A DNA stretch of 64,000 nucleotides, from positions 1 to 64,000 of the forward strand of contig CBDEGK010000004.1 in assembly GCA_965237855.1 (NCBI GenBank). The letters run 5' to 3'. Positions 1 to 8,019 of the stretch are shown here, one piece after another. Origin of the DNA: CBDEGK01 sp965237855. GTDB lineage: Bacteria > Pseudomonadota > Gammaproteobacteria > Pseudomonadales > Halieaceae. The notes below the pieces were generated by a model. The model worked only from the letters and a program-made list of their open reading frames with translations. It had not been told where the DNA came from and did no database searches. The translations under genes were made by a program, and so were the position numbers. Numbering within the stretch: position 1 is the first letter of the stretch; each line of letters opens with the position of its first letter.

Positions 1-1
1 T

Positions 2-91
2 TACAACGCAAAGCGGCTGCATTCTACGCTGGGGTACAAAACACCGATGGACTACGAATTTAACTTAAGCAAAGTGTCCAAAAATAGTTGA
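2..91 (+). CDS. IS3-family transposase OrfB, 3' end (partial)
   Basis: Only the last 29 codons are inside the window; the gene runs in from the left edge. The peptide contains NAKRLHSTLGYKTPMDYE, which is the characteristic end of the IS3-family DDE transposase (second reading frame, OrfB), located just after the catalytic Glu region. It is followed immediately by a terminal inverted repeat (74-99), as expected for the right end of an IS. This element is oriented left to right and sits inside another IS3-family element that runs in the opposite direction. Confidence 0.85.
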   Translation, partial: YNAKRLHSTLGYKTPMDYEFNLSKVSKNS

Positions 92-99
92 CCACAACA
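74..99 (-). repeat. Right terminal inverted repeat of the inner IS3-family element
   Basis: Read inward on the minus strand the end begins TGTTGTGGTCAACTATTTTT. It matches, with a few differences, the left end of the outer element at 521-546 (TGTTGTGGTCTACTAAAAGT). The repeat overlaps the last codons of the inner OrfB. Its outer edge, 99/100, is where the outer element's OrfB reading frame is broken, so this is the insertion junction. The other junction and the target duplication lie outside the window. Confidence 0.75.
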
Positions 100-198
100 T
101 CTCCAGGCGTAGTATGAACTGCGCTTTACACCGATGACCCGGCACAACATTGTTACTGGATATTTGGCGGTATTACCTTGCACTAAGGCGTACTTCAC
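100..198 (-). pseudogene. IS3-family OrfB, 5' fragment interrupted by a second IS
   Basis: The minus strand, one frame back from orfA, encodes KYALVQGNTAKYPVTMLC followed by RVIGVKRSSYYAWR. This is the typical start of the IS3 OrfB, including the conserved SxYYAWR segment of its N-terminal helix-turn-helix region. A GTG at 196-198 could start it, but in the family OrfB is usually made as an OrfAB fusion by -1 frameshifting. The frame is cut at base 100 by the end of the inner IS, so no catalytic DDE domain follows. It is not functional as it stands. Confidence 0.75.
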
Positions 199-482
199 TT
201 CATTTCCTTTGCGAAATACGCCGACGCCTTTTTTAGAATTTCTTTCTCCATTTTGAGCTCTCGAACCTCGCGGCGCAGCCGCTTGAGTTCCTCTTGTTCG
301 TCCTTGGCAAGTGCATTGATGTGGGAATTAGCCTCATGCTCTCGCTTCCAACGTCCGAGCAGCCCTGGGCCAACATCCAGGCTCCGTGCAGCTGCGGCTA
401 TGGAATAGCCCTGCTCAATCACCAATGCCACAGCATCTCGTTTGAAATCATCGGGAAAGTTCCGTTTTTGTCTACTTATCAT
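195..482 (-). CDS. IS3-family transposase OrfA
   Basis: This 95-residue protein is the DNA-binding first component of an IS3-family transposase (HTH_Tnp_1 type). The N-terminal half, with FPDDFKRDAVALV and the SIAAAARSLDVGPGLLGRW helix-turn-helix, recognises the IS ends. The C-terminal half (EELKRLRREVRELKMEKEILKKA) is the leucine-zipper-like coiled coil typical of the family, ending in FAKEMK. An ATG at 480-482 is preceded by GAGGTG. The gene is intact, but its partner orfB is broken, so on its own it could at most bind ends as a repressor or competitor. Confidence 0.9.
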   Translation of the reverse strand: MISRQKRNFPDDFKRDAVALVIEQGYSIAAAARSLDVGPGLLGRWKREHEANSHINALAKDEQEELKRLRREVRELKMEKEILKKASAYFAKEMK

Positions 483-520
483 TGTTCACCTCGTATTTGC
501 TTCTTTACAGTCTATACAAG

Positions 521-546
521 GTGTCCACTTTTAGTAGACCACAACA
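521..546 (-). repeat. Left terminal inverted repeat of the outer IS3-family element
   Basis: Reading inward on the minus strand from 546 it begins TGTTGTGGTCTACTAAAAGT and is followed by the orfA leader. It pairs with the end at 74-99, which has the same 10-base tip. It marks the outer boundary of the IS, and 547 onward is host DNA belonging to the GNAT gene. Confidence 0.75.
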
Positions 547-1484
547 CTAACCCGTGGGTCCAGTACCATAGATCCCCAGTTTTTCGGTATTTCCACCTTT
601 TGCATCCGTAGATAGTCGGTTCCCTGGCGTTCAGGCAACAAACAACCAAATAACCACCCTTGTAGTTCAAGCTGCGTAATAAGCACAGCTGCTGCTGCGT
701 CGGTTAATGGCACGTCAACGTACTGAACCGCCAGCTGCCGATGCTCAGCCAAGAACTTATCTATCACTTGCCGCGCGTCAGCGCCGATCTTGTCAATTCG
801 CAAGCAAGCCTGCTGCTGGGCTGGCTTTTCGGTCAAACGCACTATTGTGGCGTTTTGCGGCGTGCGCACAGTGTCGTGGAACGTTCTTTTGGCGCCCATA
901 GCCTTGTACATGTCACTGAGCACGCCTTGATGTTTATCGGGTATCCAGATATCCCGCTGCGGCATGCTGGCACCGGAAAAGCACATAAACATGGTGACTA
1001 TTGGCATTCGTGCCAGGCCCACCGGGTCAAATCCCGCCGCCTGAAAATCTCCGGGCCAATCATGTGTTAACAAGCCGGTTACCACGGCGCGGGCATCCAG
1101 GGATTTACGCTGGGATACATCGTGAATAGTGACCGCGTACAGATGTAAGCCCACCAATTTACGGGCTTCGTAGACCTCCCACATGGGTACTGAAAGCTGG
1201 GCCATGACGCTTTGGCCACGATATTCCGGCAAAACCAGGGCTGTTATGGCATCGGCAGTAATATCGTCCAGGGCTTCATAATAGGTGGCCAGGTGCCCGA
1301 CCAACGCCTGGCCATCGAAGGCCCCGCTACAAATTAGTCTTTTATTATCAATATGTTGAGATATTTTATTCGAGTTATACAGTAAGTCGTTTGGGTAGGT
1401 TCTTCCGTAAACCTTTTCAACAAACTCGACTAACAATGGCGCCTCTTCAGCCCGTAACAGTCGAAAACTCAAAGCATTCGTCAA
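531..1484 (-). pseudogene. GNAT-like acetyltransferase, 3' end replaced by IS sequence
   Basis: The 317-residue reading frame begins at a TTG with GAGG upstream. Residues about 5-150 resemble the Gcn5-related N-acetyltransferase fold: the frame has an ITALVLPEYRGQSVMAQLS segment, the usual R/Q-x-x-G acetyl-CoA loop region. The C-terminal half (residues 160-310) resembles no domain I can name. Codons downstream of base 546 belong to the IS inverted repeat, so the native C-terminus is lost and the frame ends by chance within the IS. How much is missing is unknown; a functional truncated protein is possible. The substrate cannot be told from the sequence. Confidence 0.6.
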
Positions 1485-1666
1485 CGATAGATCCTCGCAA
1501 ATCTGCTTACGTAGTCATCAGAAATAGTGCATATGGTTGTAGGAAGGCACCCCTGCTCCCTTGCAACCATGTGCTGGGGCCCGATTTATTTCAGTTCAGA
1601 AACGTTTCCGCGAAAACTTTTTGCACCATGCTAGTGCGAGCAAGTTTCCTCTACCTGGACAGTGAT

Positions 1667-1960
1667 TCAAGCGAATTGCAGCGCTTGGTATTCGTTGAGA
1701 TCAACGACTTTCCTGGCTTGCCACAATGCGTAGTTATCCTGCATGAGCAACCAGCTTTCTGGCGAGCGCCCCAACACTTTGGAAAGTTTGAGCGCCATTT
1801 CTGAGGAAATCCCTATTTTCTCATTAAGCAATCGGCTCACCAGTCCGCCACTGACTTTTAGCAGCCGTGCCAGTTCGTTCGAACCAATACCATTGGGTTC
1901 AAGGTACACTCGTCTAATAAACGCACCTGGGTGCATTGGGTTGTGTTGCTCAATACTCAT
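1667..1960 (-). CDS. higA: HigA-family antitoxin
   Basis: This 97-residue XRE-type helix-turn-helix protein has the NPMHPGAFIRRVYLEP opening typical of HigA/VapI antitoxins. It is followed by the helix-turn-helix (SNELARLLKVSGGLVSRLLN) and the ALKLSKVLGRSPESWL segment. It is expected to neutralise the adjacent HigB toxin and to repress the pair's promoter. The ATG overlaps the toxin's TGA by one base (TGATG), so the two genes are translationally coupled with the toxin first, as is normal for higBA systems. An earlier TTG at 1963 is possible but less likely. The locus sits next to IS remnants, which suits a mobile accessory module. Confidence 0.92.
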   Translation of the reverse strand: MSIEQHNPMHPGAFIRRVYLEPNGIGSNELARLLKVSGGLVSRLLNEKIGISSEMALKLSKVLGRSPESWLLMQDNYALWQARKVVDLNEYQALQFA

Positions 1961-2238
1961 CAATGATAATCCTCGTAATTCACCACATAGGCATGGCCAT
2001 CTACAAACTCAAATATGACCCGCCAATTACCGCTAACATTGATGGTCCACTGTCCTTTTCTATCGCCTTTGAGCGCATGTAACCGCCAACCCGGAATGTT
2101 CATATCTTCGACAGCGAAAGCTGTGTGCAGCGCCTGCAGCCGTTCTTCCAAACGAGCCCTGTGGTCGCTTTGAATCCCTGCTGTCCTACCTTTAGTAAAA
2201 AATTTCTCCAATCCTTTATGCTTGAAGCTTTTTATCAC
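1960..2238 (-). CDS. higB: HigB/RelE-type mRNA interferase toxin
   Basis: This 92-residue protein starts IKSFKHKGLEKFF and contains LHALKGDRKGQWTI followed by SGNWRVIFEF. These are the conserved blocks of HigB toxins, which cleave mRNA on the ribosome. The chosen start is the GTG at 2236-2238, which gives the usual N-terminus; a TTG nine codons upstream (2265) is open but adds residues not found in the family. The antitoxin gene overlaps its stop codon. A TATAAT box (2271-2276) lies about 30 bases upstream. Assignment is confident from both the sequence and the toxin-antitoxin order. Confidence 0.92.
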   Translation of the reverse strand: MIKSFKHKGLEKFFTKGRTAGIQSDHRARLEERLQALHTAFAVEDMNIPGWRLHALKGDRKGQWTINVSGNWRVIFEFVDGHAYVVNYEDYH

Positions 2239-2270
2239 AGTAGCCTGCTGTTTACCGATGTGCAACGGTT

Positions 2271-2276
2271 ATTATA
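2271..2276 (-). promoter_or_regulatory. Probable -10 box of the higBA promoter
   Basis: The minus strand reads TATAAT here, a perfect -10 hexamer, about 33 bases ahead of the GTG start of higB. The best-looking -35 candidate at usual spacing (GTGCTT, 17 bases upstream) is weak. No clear operator palindrome was recognised. Confidence 0.45.
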
Positions 2277-2390
2277 CACCAATTCTTTTTGCCAAGCACC
2301 TGTGATTGAGTGCGTTAAATCGTTGTAAATATGCTGGAGTTGATTTGGATATAACGAAAAGCTCCTTTTTCAAAATGAAGTCATAGTTGA

Positions 2391-3548
2391 TCAGGAGTAA
2401 AGTGCGTCGAAATGCTTCCGCATAACACTGATTTGCTCAAGCGCCGTAGCCTCTATATCGCTCGGTGGCATAGTAGCAGGTAGCTCAAAGCCGGTTTCTT
2501 TGCGCAGAATCTCCTGGGCATAGTCGGTGAATCTCACCGTGCCATCACTATCGATTGCTTGCACGCCATCCAGGGTGTGGGCCTGTTCCATGGCGGTGAT
2601 GGCATCTGCCAATTGCCAATCCCCCGGCAACACCACGTCTACTGCCCCCTGTTGGATACGGATAGGATAGCCCCCAGGCAGACCATTGGGCGCAGGCGCG
2701 TGCAAATAGTGCGCCTTGTCACTGTCGTCCAGCAGCGCTATTGCTACCCGGCTGGCAAGAATGCCGGTGGTGCTGGAAAATGAAGCGTCGGCTTCATAGT
2801 GATTATTCACGCCCTGATTCATCACCGCGCGCAGATCCTCAAAGCGGCCGCTGATGTCTTCCCCGTGCACACAAACCCTGGCCATAAAGGGTGCCTCGTT
2901 ACTGTAGCCTGGCTCCCGCGGCGCCACCCAGTGCACATGATGAGCAACCAGTGACAATTCTATATCGCTAAAACTCACTCCAGTTTCCAGGGCAAGTTGG
3001 CTGCGAAACGCCACCTGGTTAAGACCCACATTGCCGGCGCCGCACAAGGGTGACTGGACACCGCCCTGCCGGGCAATCCCGGTAATAATAGGAATGGTGA
3101 TATCCGGCAAATTTCCAACCATATAGCGGGTATTCACGCCGGCATTGGCGATAGCTCGGCCTACCGATAAAGGCGTTAGCACCTGCAAAGGCGTAAACGC
3201 CCCGAGACCGGCGGCACTGATGTTTCGATAATTGGGTAGACGCTTGGCCGCATCCCAGGTGATGGGAATGGCGTAATTGATTACCAGATCGGGATTCTCC
3301 AGGCCTATGATCTCTGTCACCGCTGCGGTATCGAGTGCGTCAACTCCGCCATGGATCGACAGCTTACTGGTGCTGCCTGTCAGAGTGAGGCGGCTATCGT
3401 TGAGTAAGCGTCCGGCTTTTTGCCGCAGCAGCTGCTCATCCATGATATCGACCATAGCCAGATCGAAGTTCAGTCGCATTAACTCAGCGGCTATTTGCAT
3501 ACCCACTCGCCCGCCACTGCCAATGATCAGGATCTTCTTTGTCGGCAT
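2391..3548 (-). CDS. NAD(P)-binding oxidoreductase of unknown substrate, next to putA
   Basis: This 385-residue protein starts with a Rossmann dinucleotide-binding motif, KILIIGSGGRVGMQIAAEL, followed by an acidic strand end (MVDI) that would favour NAD. Later conserved-looking blocks are NYAIPITWDA, NLPDITIPIITGIA and LVAHHVHWVAPREP. The general form suggests the saccharopine-dehydrogenase or malate/lactate-like NAD-binding families, but I do not recognise the specific family. The ATG at 3546-3548 follows CAGGAG; a longer in-frame opening reaching 3605 lies inside putA and is not needed. It lies 13 bases after putA on the same strand, so it is probably co-transcribed and may act in proline or amino-acid catabolism. 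That link is inference from position alone. Confidence 0.6.
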   Translation of the reverse strand: MPTKKILIIGSGGRVGMQIAAELMRLNFDLAMVDIMDEQLLRQKAGRLLNDSRLTLTGSTSKLSIHGGVDALDTAAVTEIIGLENPDLVINYAIPITWDAAKRLPNYRNISAAGLGAFTPLQVLTPLSVGRAIANAGVNTRYMVGNLPDITIPIITGIARQGGVQSPLCGAGNVGLNQVAFRSQLALETGVSFSDIELSLVAHHVHWVAPREPGYSNEAPFMARVCVHGEDISGRFEDLRAVMNQGVNNHYEADASFSSTTGILASRVAIALLDDSDKAHYLHAPAPNGLPGGYPIRIQQGAVDVVLPGDWQLADAITAMEQAHTLDGVQAIDSDGTVRFTDYAQEILRKETGFELPATMPPSDIEATALEQISVMRKHFDALYS

Positions 3549-3561
3549 GTACTGCTCCTGT

Positions 3562-6500
3562 TCAGCCACAAGCTGTAATTGTTTCGCTGATCTCCAGCTG
3601 GCCACCCATAGTCAGCAATGATGTATTGCCACCGGCGGCGGTGGTATCAATGGAGATCGTTTTTTCCAGCACCAGGCGCGGCAAAAGCGACGCCGCTGCG
3701 GTTTCCACAATTAGCGGGACGAGCGCACCCGGTCGCATCACCAGCATTTCCTCAAGCTGCCGGGCCAGGGTATTGTCGCCCGCCAGCGTGACGGCGTCGA
3801 ACTTGTCGGTAGACAAATGCCGCGTCGCTGCATCAGCGCCGGTCCATGCTCGCCAGCGATAGGCTGATCTAAAATCCGCGAGGCTGGGGTAACGGCTGAA
3901 GTCGACGGCTTTATCACTGACGTGAAGCACCCTGTTACCGCTTGTCAGTGCTGCTGCAACCTGCATTATGCCAGCTGCCGGGCACTGCCCATCATCCAGG
4001 CACAGCACCGTGCCGCGGGGAATGCACAGCCATTGATTGGATTCACCCGTGGGCCCGGCGAGCTGCCGATCCTTGATTATTCCACCGTCGATCAAGCTGG
4101 CCAACTGCGCCAATTGATTCTGCCAATACTGCGGTTCGCGTCTGGCTTCTTCGCCTTCAGCGTGCGACAGCAGGCGTGGAACATAGTGTGGGCCACCGGC
4201 CTTTGGCCCGGTCCCCGATAGGCCATGGCCGCCAAACGGCTGCACACCGACGACGGCGCCAATCATATTACGATTAACGTAGATATTGCCGGCCGCTACC
4301 TGTTCTGTGAATCGACGGGTTGTGGCCCCCACCCGTGAGTGCACGCCGGCGGTCAGCCCGAATCCGGTGCTGTTGATTGATGCCAATACCGCGTCAAATT
4401 CTTGCGGCTGGTACCGCACCACGTGGACGACAGGACCGAAAACTTCCTCTGCCAGCACATTAATGCTCTCTATTTGGTAGAGCCTGGGCGCAAAAAAAGT
4501 GCCCTCGGCGCAGGCCGCTTCAAGCTCACACTGGTGGAGGAGTTGGCCGTGCTTTTCCATATACTGTGTATGTTGCTGCAACGCCTGCAGGGCCCGCTGG
4601 TCAATCACCGGGCCCACATCGGTACTCAAGCGCGCCGGATCTCCAATACTAAGCTCGCGCATAGCACCAATAATCATCTCGATGATTTCATCTGCGACCG
4701 GTTCCGGCAAGTAGAGCACTCGCAAGGCAGAACATCGCTGGCCAGCACTGCCAAAGCCCGAAGCAATCACATCGTCTACCACCTGCTCCGGCAGCGCGCT
4801 GGAATCAACCACCAGGCAGTTCTGGCCGCCTGTCTCCGCTATCAAGGGAATGCGAGCCCCGGCTCTGGCCGCTAACACCGTCGCAATATGCTTACCCACG
4901 CTTGTCGAACCGGTGAACAGCACGGCGGCTATTCGGCTCTCGGGCAGCAACTGTTCGCCCACCAGCGCACCCTCGGCAACTATGAGTTGCACAACATTGA
5001 CGGGGATGCCCGCCTCCCCTATCAGTTCCAAAACACGCTGTGCTATCAAGCAGGTGGCGTCCGCCGGCTTTGCCAACACTGTATTGCCAGCCGCCAGTGC
5101 TGCAGTGATCTGGCCCAGAAAGATAGCCAGCGGAAAATTCCAGGGACTGATACACAACACAACGCCGCGGGACCCGGTGGTGGCGTTACAAGCCCGTCGC
5201 CCTTCGGCAGCATAGTAGCGGCAAAAGTCCCCCGCCTCGCGCACTTCCGCCACGGCGTCGTGAATGACCTTACCTGCCTCCAGGTTGAGCAAACTGACCA
5301 ACTCATCCATGTGTGATTCCAGCAGCACTGCCAGGTTTTCAAGGTATTGGCCTCGTCGATGCGCCGATAAACTGGACCAGCTGCCGAACGCCAGCTGGGC
5401 ATTTTCCAGGCGCTGCTGCATGACGGCGGCGGAACACTGGGCCACACCACCCAAAAGCTGGCGCGTATCGGCGGGATTATAGGAATGATTGACACTTTCG
5501 CCAGCAGATTTTTCCAGCGGCCGTCGCTGTTCGATTGCGTGGCGGTGACTGAGTATCTGCTGCAGACGCTCGCCGTCACTTAAGTCTACGCCGAGTGCGT
5601 TGCGGCGCGCATCTCCGTAAATATTTTCCGGCAAAGCGATCAGTGGGTGACTGCTGTGCGTATTGCCAGCGACGCGGCGACAGGGGTCTTCCACCAATGA
5701 TGCCAAGGTCACGTTCTTATCGGTGACACTGTTTATGAATGACGAATTGGCGCCATTCTCCAACAGGCGCCGCACCAGGTACGCCAGCAAATCTTTGTGC
5801 TCCCCCACCGGCGCATATATTCTCACCGGCACTCGGCCCTCAGCTAACAACTCTTCATACAGGCCCTCGCCCATGCCATGTAGTCGTTGAAACTCAAATC
5901 CCGCTAGGTCTTCACCGGCGCAGGCCAGCACATGAGCGGCGGTCCAGGCATTGTGCGTAGCAAATTGCGGGTACACGACAGAGCGGTTGCGCATCAGCAA
6001 AGCTGTGCAGGCCTGGTAGGATACATCGGTGTTTTCCTTACGGGTAAAAACCGGGTAGTTAGCCAAACCATCGACCTGGGCTTGCTTGATTTCGGTATCC
6101 CAGTACGCGCCTTTGACGAGGCGAATATTCATCCGCCGGCCAACTGCACGCGACAGATCGATAGCCCATTCCAAAATCGGCAACGCGCGTTTCTGGTACG
6201 CCTGCACGACGATGCCTAAACCGCACCAACCACTCAATGCGGCATCTGCATATACCGCTTCTATCACGTCAAGAGACAGCTCCAACCGGTCGGCTTCTTC
6301 AGCGTCAACGGTTAGGCCAATATCAAATTTTCGGGCCAACAATGCCAACGACCTCAAGCGCGGCAACAGCTCCACCATTACCCGCTCTCTCTGTGCCACT
6401 TCATAGCGAGGATGAATGGCCGATAGCTTCACGGAAATGCCGGCACCGTCGTATACGCCTTGGCCCTGGCTGCACTGCCCTATATACGTGATGGCCTCGG

Positions 6501-6969
6501 TATAGGCGGACAAGCAGGCATCGGCATCGGCCATGGTCCGCGAGGCCTCACCCAGCATGTCAAACGAATAGCACCAGCCGCGATGTTCCCAATCGCGTGC
6601 GCGCCGGCGCGCCTCGGCAATGGTTCGCCCCAGCACAAACTGGCTGCCCATGATCTTCATGGCCTGTCTCATGGCGCCACGCACCAACGGTGTGCCGAGA
6701 TCGCCCAGGCGTCTGTGCAAGTGGTTGAGCCGACGGTGATGTTCAATATCGCTGAAACTAACCACTTTTCCCGACAACAGCAGTCCCCAGGCCGACGCAT
6801 TAACAAACAGTGAATCACTGCTGCCCACGTGAGCAGACCAATCACCCTCCTCCAGCTTGTCGCGAATCAAACGGTCCGCCGTTTCGCGGTCAGGCACTCT
6901 CAGTAATGCCTCCGCCAGACACATCAGGACAACGCCCTCGTGGGTAGAGAGGGAGTATTGGTTTAACAA
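3562..6969 (-). CDS. putA: Bifunctional proline dehydrogenase / glutamate-semialdehyde dehydrogenase PutA (main frame)
   Basis: PutA oxidises proline to pyrroline-5-carboxylate with FAD and then to glutamate with NAD. The 1135-residue frame aligns from about E. coli PutA residue 150 to the end. The proline dehydrogenase barrel (about 110-460) has RLVKGAYWD, QFATHNA and RRLLENGANSSF. The aldehyde dehydrogenase domain (about 500-980) has the SPWNFPLAIF strand, the catalytic Glu in AETGGQN and the catalytic Cys in SAGQRCSALR. The C-terminus ends TAAAGGNTSLLTMG, as in E. coli. No ribbon-helix-helix DNA-binding domain is present, so this is a non-repressor PutA. The only start in this frame is a TTG without a good ribosome-binding site, and the missing N-terminal arm is encoded upstream in another frame (6963-7229). 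An indel, real or a sequencing error, lies around 6982-7010. Confidence 0.9.
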   Translation of the reverse strand: MLNQYSLSTHEGVVLMCLAEALLRVPDRETADRLIRDKLEEGDWSAHVGSSDSLFVNASAWGLLLSGKVVSFSDIEHHRRLNHLHRRLGDLGTPLVRGAMRQAMKIMGSQFVLGRTIAEARRRARDWEHRGWCYSFDMLGEASRTMADADACLSAYTEAITYIGQCSQGQGVYDGAGISVKLSAIHPRYEVAQRERVMVELLPRLRSLALLARKFDIGLTVDAEEADRLELSLDVIEAVYADAALSGWCGLGIVVQAYQKRALPILEWAIDLSRAVGRRMNIRLVKGAYWDTEIKQAQVDGLANYPVFTRKENTDVSYQACTALLMRNRSVVYPQFATHNAWTAAHVLACAGEDLAGFEFQRLHGMGEGLYEELLAEGRVPVRIYAPVGEHKDLLAYLVRRLLENGANSSFINSVTDKNVTLASLVEDPCRRVAGNTHSSHPLIALPENIYGDARRNALGVDLSDGERLQQILSHRHAIEQRRPLEKSAGESVNHSYNPADTRQLLGGVAQCSAAVMQQRLENAQLAFGSWSSLSAHRRGQYLENLAVLLESHMDELVSLLNLEAGKVIHDAVAEVREAGDFCRYYAAEGRRACNATTGSRGVVLCISPWNFPLAIFLGQITAALAAGNTVLAKPADATCLIAQRVLELIGEAGIPVNVVQLIVAEGALVGEQLLPESRIAAVLFTGSTSVGKHIATVLAARAGARIPLIAETGGQNCLVVDSSALPEQVVDDVIASGFGSAGQRCSALRVLYLPEPVADEIIEMIIGAMRELSIGDPARLSTDVGPVIDQRALQALQQHTQYMEKHGQLLHQCELEAACAEGTFFAPRLYQIESINVLAEEVFGPVVHVVRYQPQEFDAVLASINSTGFGLTAGVHSRVGATTRRFTEQVAAGNIYVNRNMIGAVVGVQPFGGHGLSGTGPKAGGPHYVPRLLSHAEGEEARREPQYWQNQLAQLASLIDGGIIKDRQLAGPTGESNQWLCIPRGTVLCLDDGQCPAAGIMQVAAALTSGNRVLHVSDKAVDFSRYPSLADFRSAYRWRAWTGADAATRHLSTDKFDAVTLAGDNTLARQLEEMLVMRPGALVPLIVETAAASLLPRLVLEKTISIDTTAAGGNTSLLTMGGQLEISETITACG

Positions 6970-7229
6970 GCTCTGAATACTGTGGAGCTGCTGGCTGCGG
7001 CACTTCGCAGCCCTTGCGCCATACGCAGCCCCTGACGGTGAGCCAGTTGCTGATTGGCATCTGAGAGTTGGGCTTGTGGTAACAGTTTAGCTATCAAATT
7101 GGACTCATCACAGCGGTAGTGCCTTCGAATAGCACCGCGCAGCGCGCCGCCAGCCAGCGGTATTTCTGCAAGATTTGTAAGCACTTCCGACCCCGATTCT
7201 CTGTTGAACTCGGGTGTTATACTATCCAA
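6963..7229 (-). pseudogene. putA: PutA N-terminal arm, out of frame with the rest of putA
   Basis: The 88-codon frame contains LAGGALRGAIRRHYRCDESN and AKLLPQAQLSDANQQLAHR, which correspond to the SRAAITAAYRRPETEAVSML region of E. coli PutA (about residues 90-140). Its last correct residues are near QGLRSAAASS. The adjoining frame then supplies HSIQSLLNQYSLSTHEGV, which restores the family alignment. So a single missing base (or two extra) within about 6982-7010 separates the two. The frame opens at a TTG (7229), and an internal GTG near 7184 is an alternative. Without the shift the joined protein would be about 1,220 residues, a normal length for a PutA without the DNA-binding domain. Confidence 0.8.
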
Positions 7230-7290
7230 ATCCTTTAAGAATTAAGTTTCGTTTAATCTCCAAAATTGTTCTATATATTGGGTTACAATT

Positions 7291-7305
7291 TATACAGAAT
7301 GTATA
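7291..7305. promoter_or_regulatory. Palindrome TATACA-GAA-TGTATA in the putA/regulator gap
   Basis: A 15-bp perfect inverted repeat with a 3-base centre lies in the 122-base gap between divergent putA and the Lrp-type gene. Lrp/AsnC proteins commonly bind imperfect 15-bp palindromes in such gaps. A looser pair, AAATTGT (7263-7269) and ACAATTT (7285-7291), lies beside it. It may alternatively be part of AT-rich promoter sequence. The role is inferred. Confidence 0.4.
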
Positions 7306-7329
7306 TAATTGTGTCTAATTAGGTTATTA

Positions 7330-7344
7330 CAGCATTAAATGCTG
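7330..7344. promoter_or_regulatory. Palindrome CAGCATT-A-AATGCTG just upstream of the Lrp-type gene
   Basis: A perfect 15-bp palindrome with a single-base centre ends 7 bases before the ATG of the Lrp-family gene. The size fits an Lrp/AsnC half-operator and the position fits autorepression. Because it also covers the likely ribosome-binding region, an RNA hairpin effect on translation is another possibility. Confidence 0.4.
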
Positions 7345-7351
7345 CTCTATT

Positions 7352-7831
7352 ATGATCACGATTAACGCACTTGATCGAACTGACCGCAAAATCCTCGATA
7401 TCCTGCAGCGAGATGGCCGTATCTCCAATGTTGACCTGGCCAGTCTGGTCAACCTCAGCCCGTCCCCATGCCTGGAACGGGTGCGCCGGCTGGAGAAAAA
7501 GGGCTTTATAGAAGAATACGTTGCCCATCTCAACGCCGAGCGTCTGCGTGCAGAACTGGTTGTCTATATCGAGGTGTCCCTCAAGAGAACCGCAACCGCA
7601 GACCTGAACGCGTTTAACCAACACATGATGGCGCTGCCCGAGGTAGTGGAATGCGCTATGGTCGCAGGCGGTTTTGACTATCTTTTAAAGATTCGTACGG
7701 TAGACATGCAAGGCTACCGACGGTTTCTCGGGGATAAGTTAGCCGCCATTGAACTGGTGGCACAGACTCACACCTACGCGGTTATGGAGCAGGTAAAATC
7801 GACACACCTGCTGCCCGTCGATACCGACTGA
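7352..7831 (+). CDS. putR: Lrp/AsnC-family regulator, probable activator of putA
   Basis: This 159-residue protein has the winged helix-turn-helix of Lrp (LDRTDRKILDILQRDGRISN, then VNLSPSPCLERVRRLEKKGFI) at residues 6-60. The ligand-sensing RAM domain (MMALPEVVECAMVAGGFDYLLKI) follows at 75-150. It is transcribed away from putA across a 122-base gap with two palindromes. In alphaproteobacteria and others, a divergent Lrp-type PutR activates putA in response to proline, and this PutA lacks its own DNA-binding domain. That makes an external regulator likely. The family is certain; the target is inferred from the arrangement. Confidence 0.8.
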   Translation: MITINALDRTDRKILDILQRDGRISNVDLASLVNLSPSPCLERVRRLEKKGFIEEYVAHLNAERLRAELVVYIEVSLKRTATADLNAFNQHMMALPEVVECAMVAGGFDYLLKIRTVDMQGYRRFLGDKLAAIELVAQTHTYAVMEQVKSTHLLPVDTD

Positions 7832-8019
7832 TTTTCATTTGAGCTAAAGATCAAGGGTGGCGAACACCTACAACGAATGGGTGTTGAAACGGGTGCCGAT
7901 TTTTTATAAGTCATGGGTGGTTGTCGGGGGCTTCATGCAAACCTTCCAGCAGTATCCACCCAGCCAGGCACCCCAGAGCAGTGACCCGGGAAAGTTTCGC
8001 TGAGCCCCAAGGTTATGCG

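Larger units (their letters stand above)
100..546 (-). mobile_element. Outer IS3-family element, left part only (interrupted)
   Basis: This stretch holds the left inverted repeat (521-546), a complete orfA (195-482) and the first third of orfB (100-198), all on the minus strand. The orfB frame stops abruptly at base 100, where the inverted repeat of a second IS begins. The rest of the outer element should lie to the left of the window, beyond the inner element. Its left inverted repeat supplies the last codons of the neighbouring GNAT reading frame, so this IS also truncated that gene. Confidence 0.8.

Noticed and set aside
5046..5579. A second minus-strand frame inside putA
   Set aside because: The aldehyde dehydrogenase frame is intact over this stretch and carries the catalytic residues. 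The alternative frame is a by-product of base composition.
7832..8019. Possible short frames or hairpins between the Lrp-type gene and the nuclease
   Set aside because: Short frames on both strands lack a start with a ribosome-binding site. A weak AACACC/GGTGTT hairpin before a T-run (about 7866-7906) is too irregular to call a terminator.
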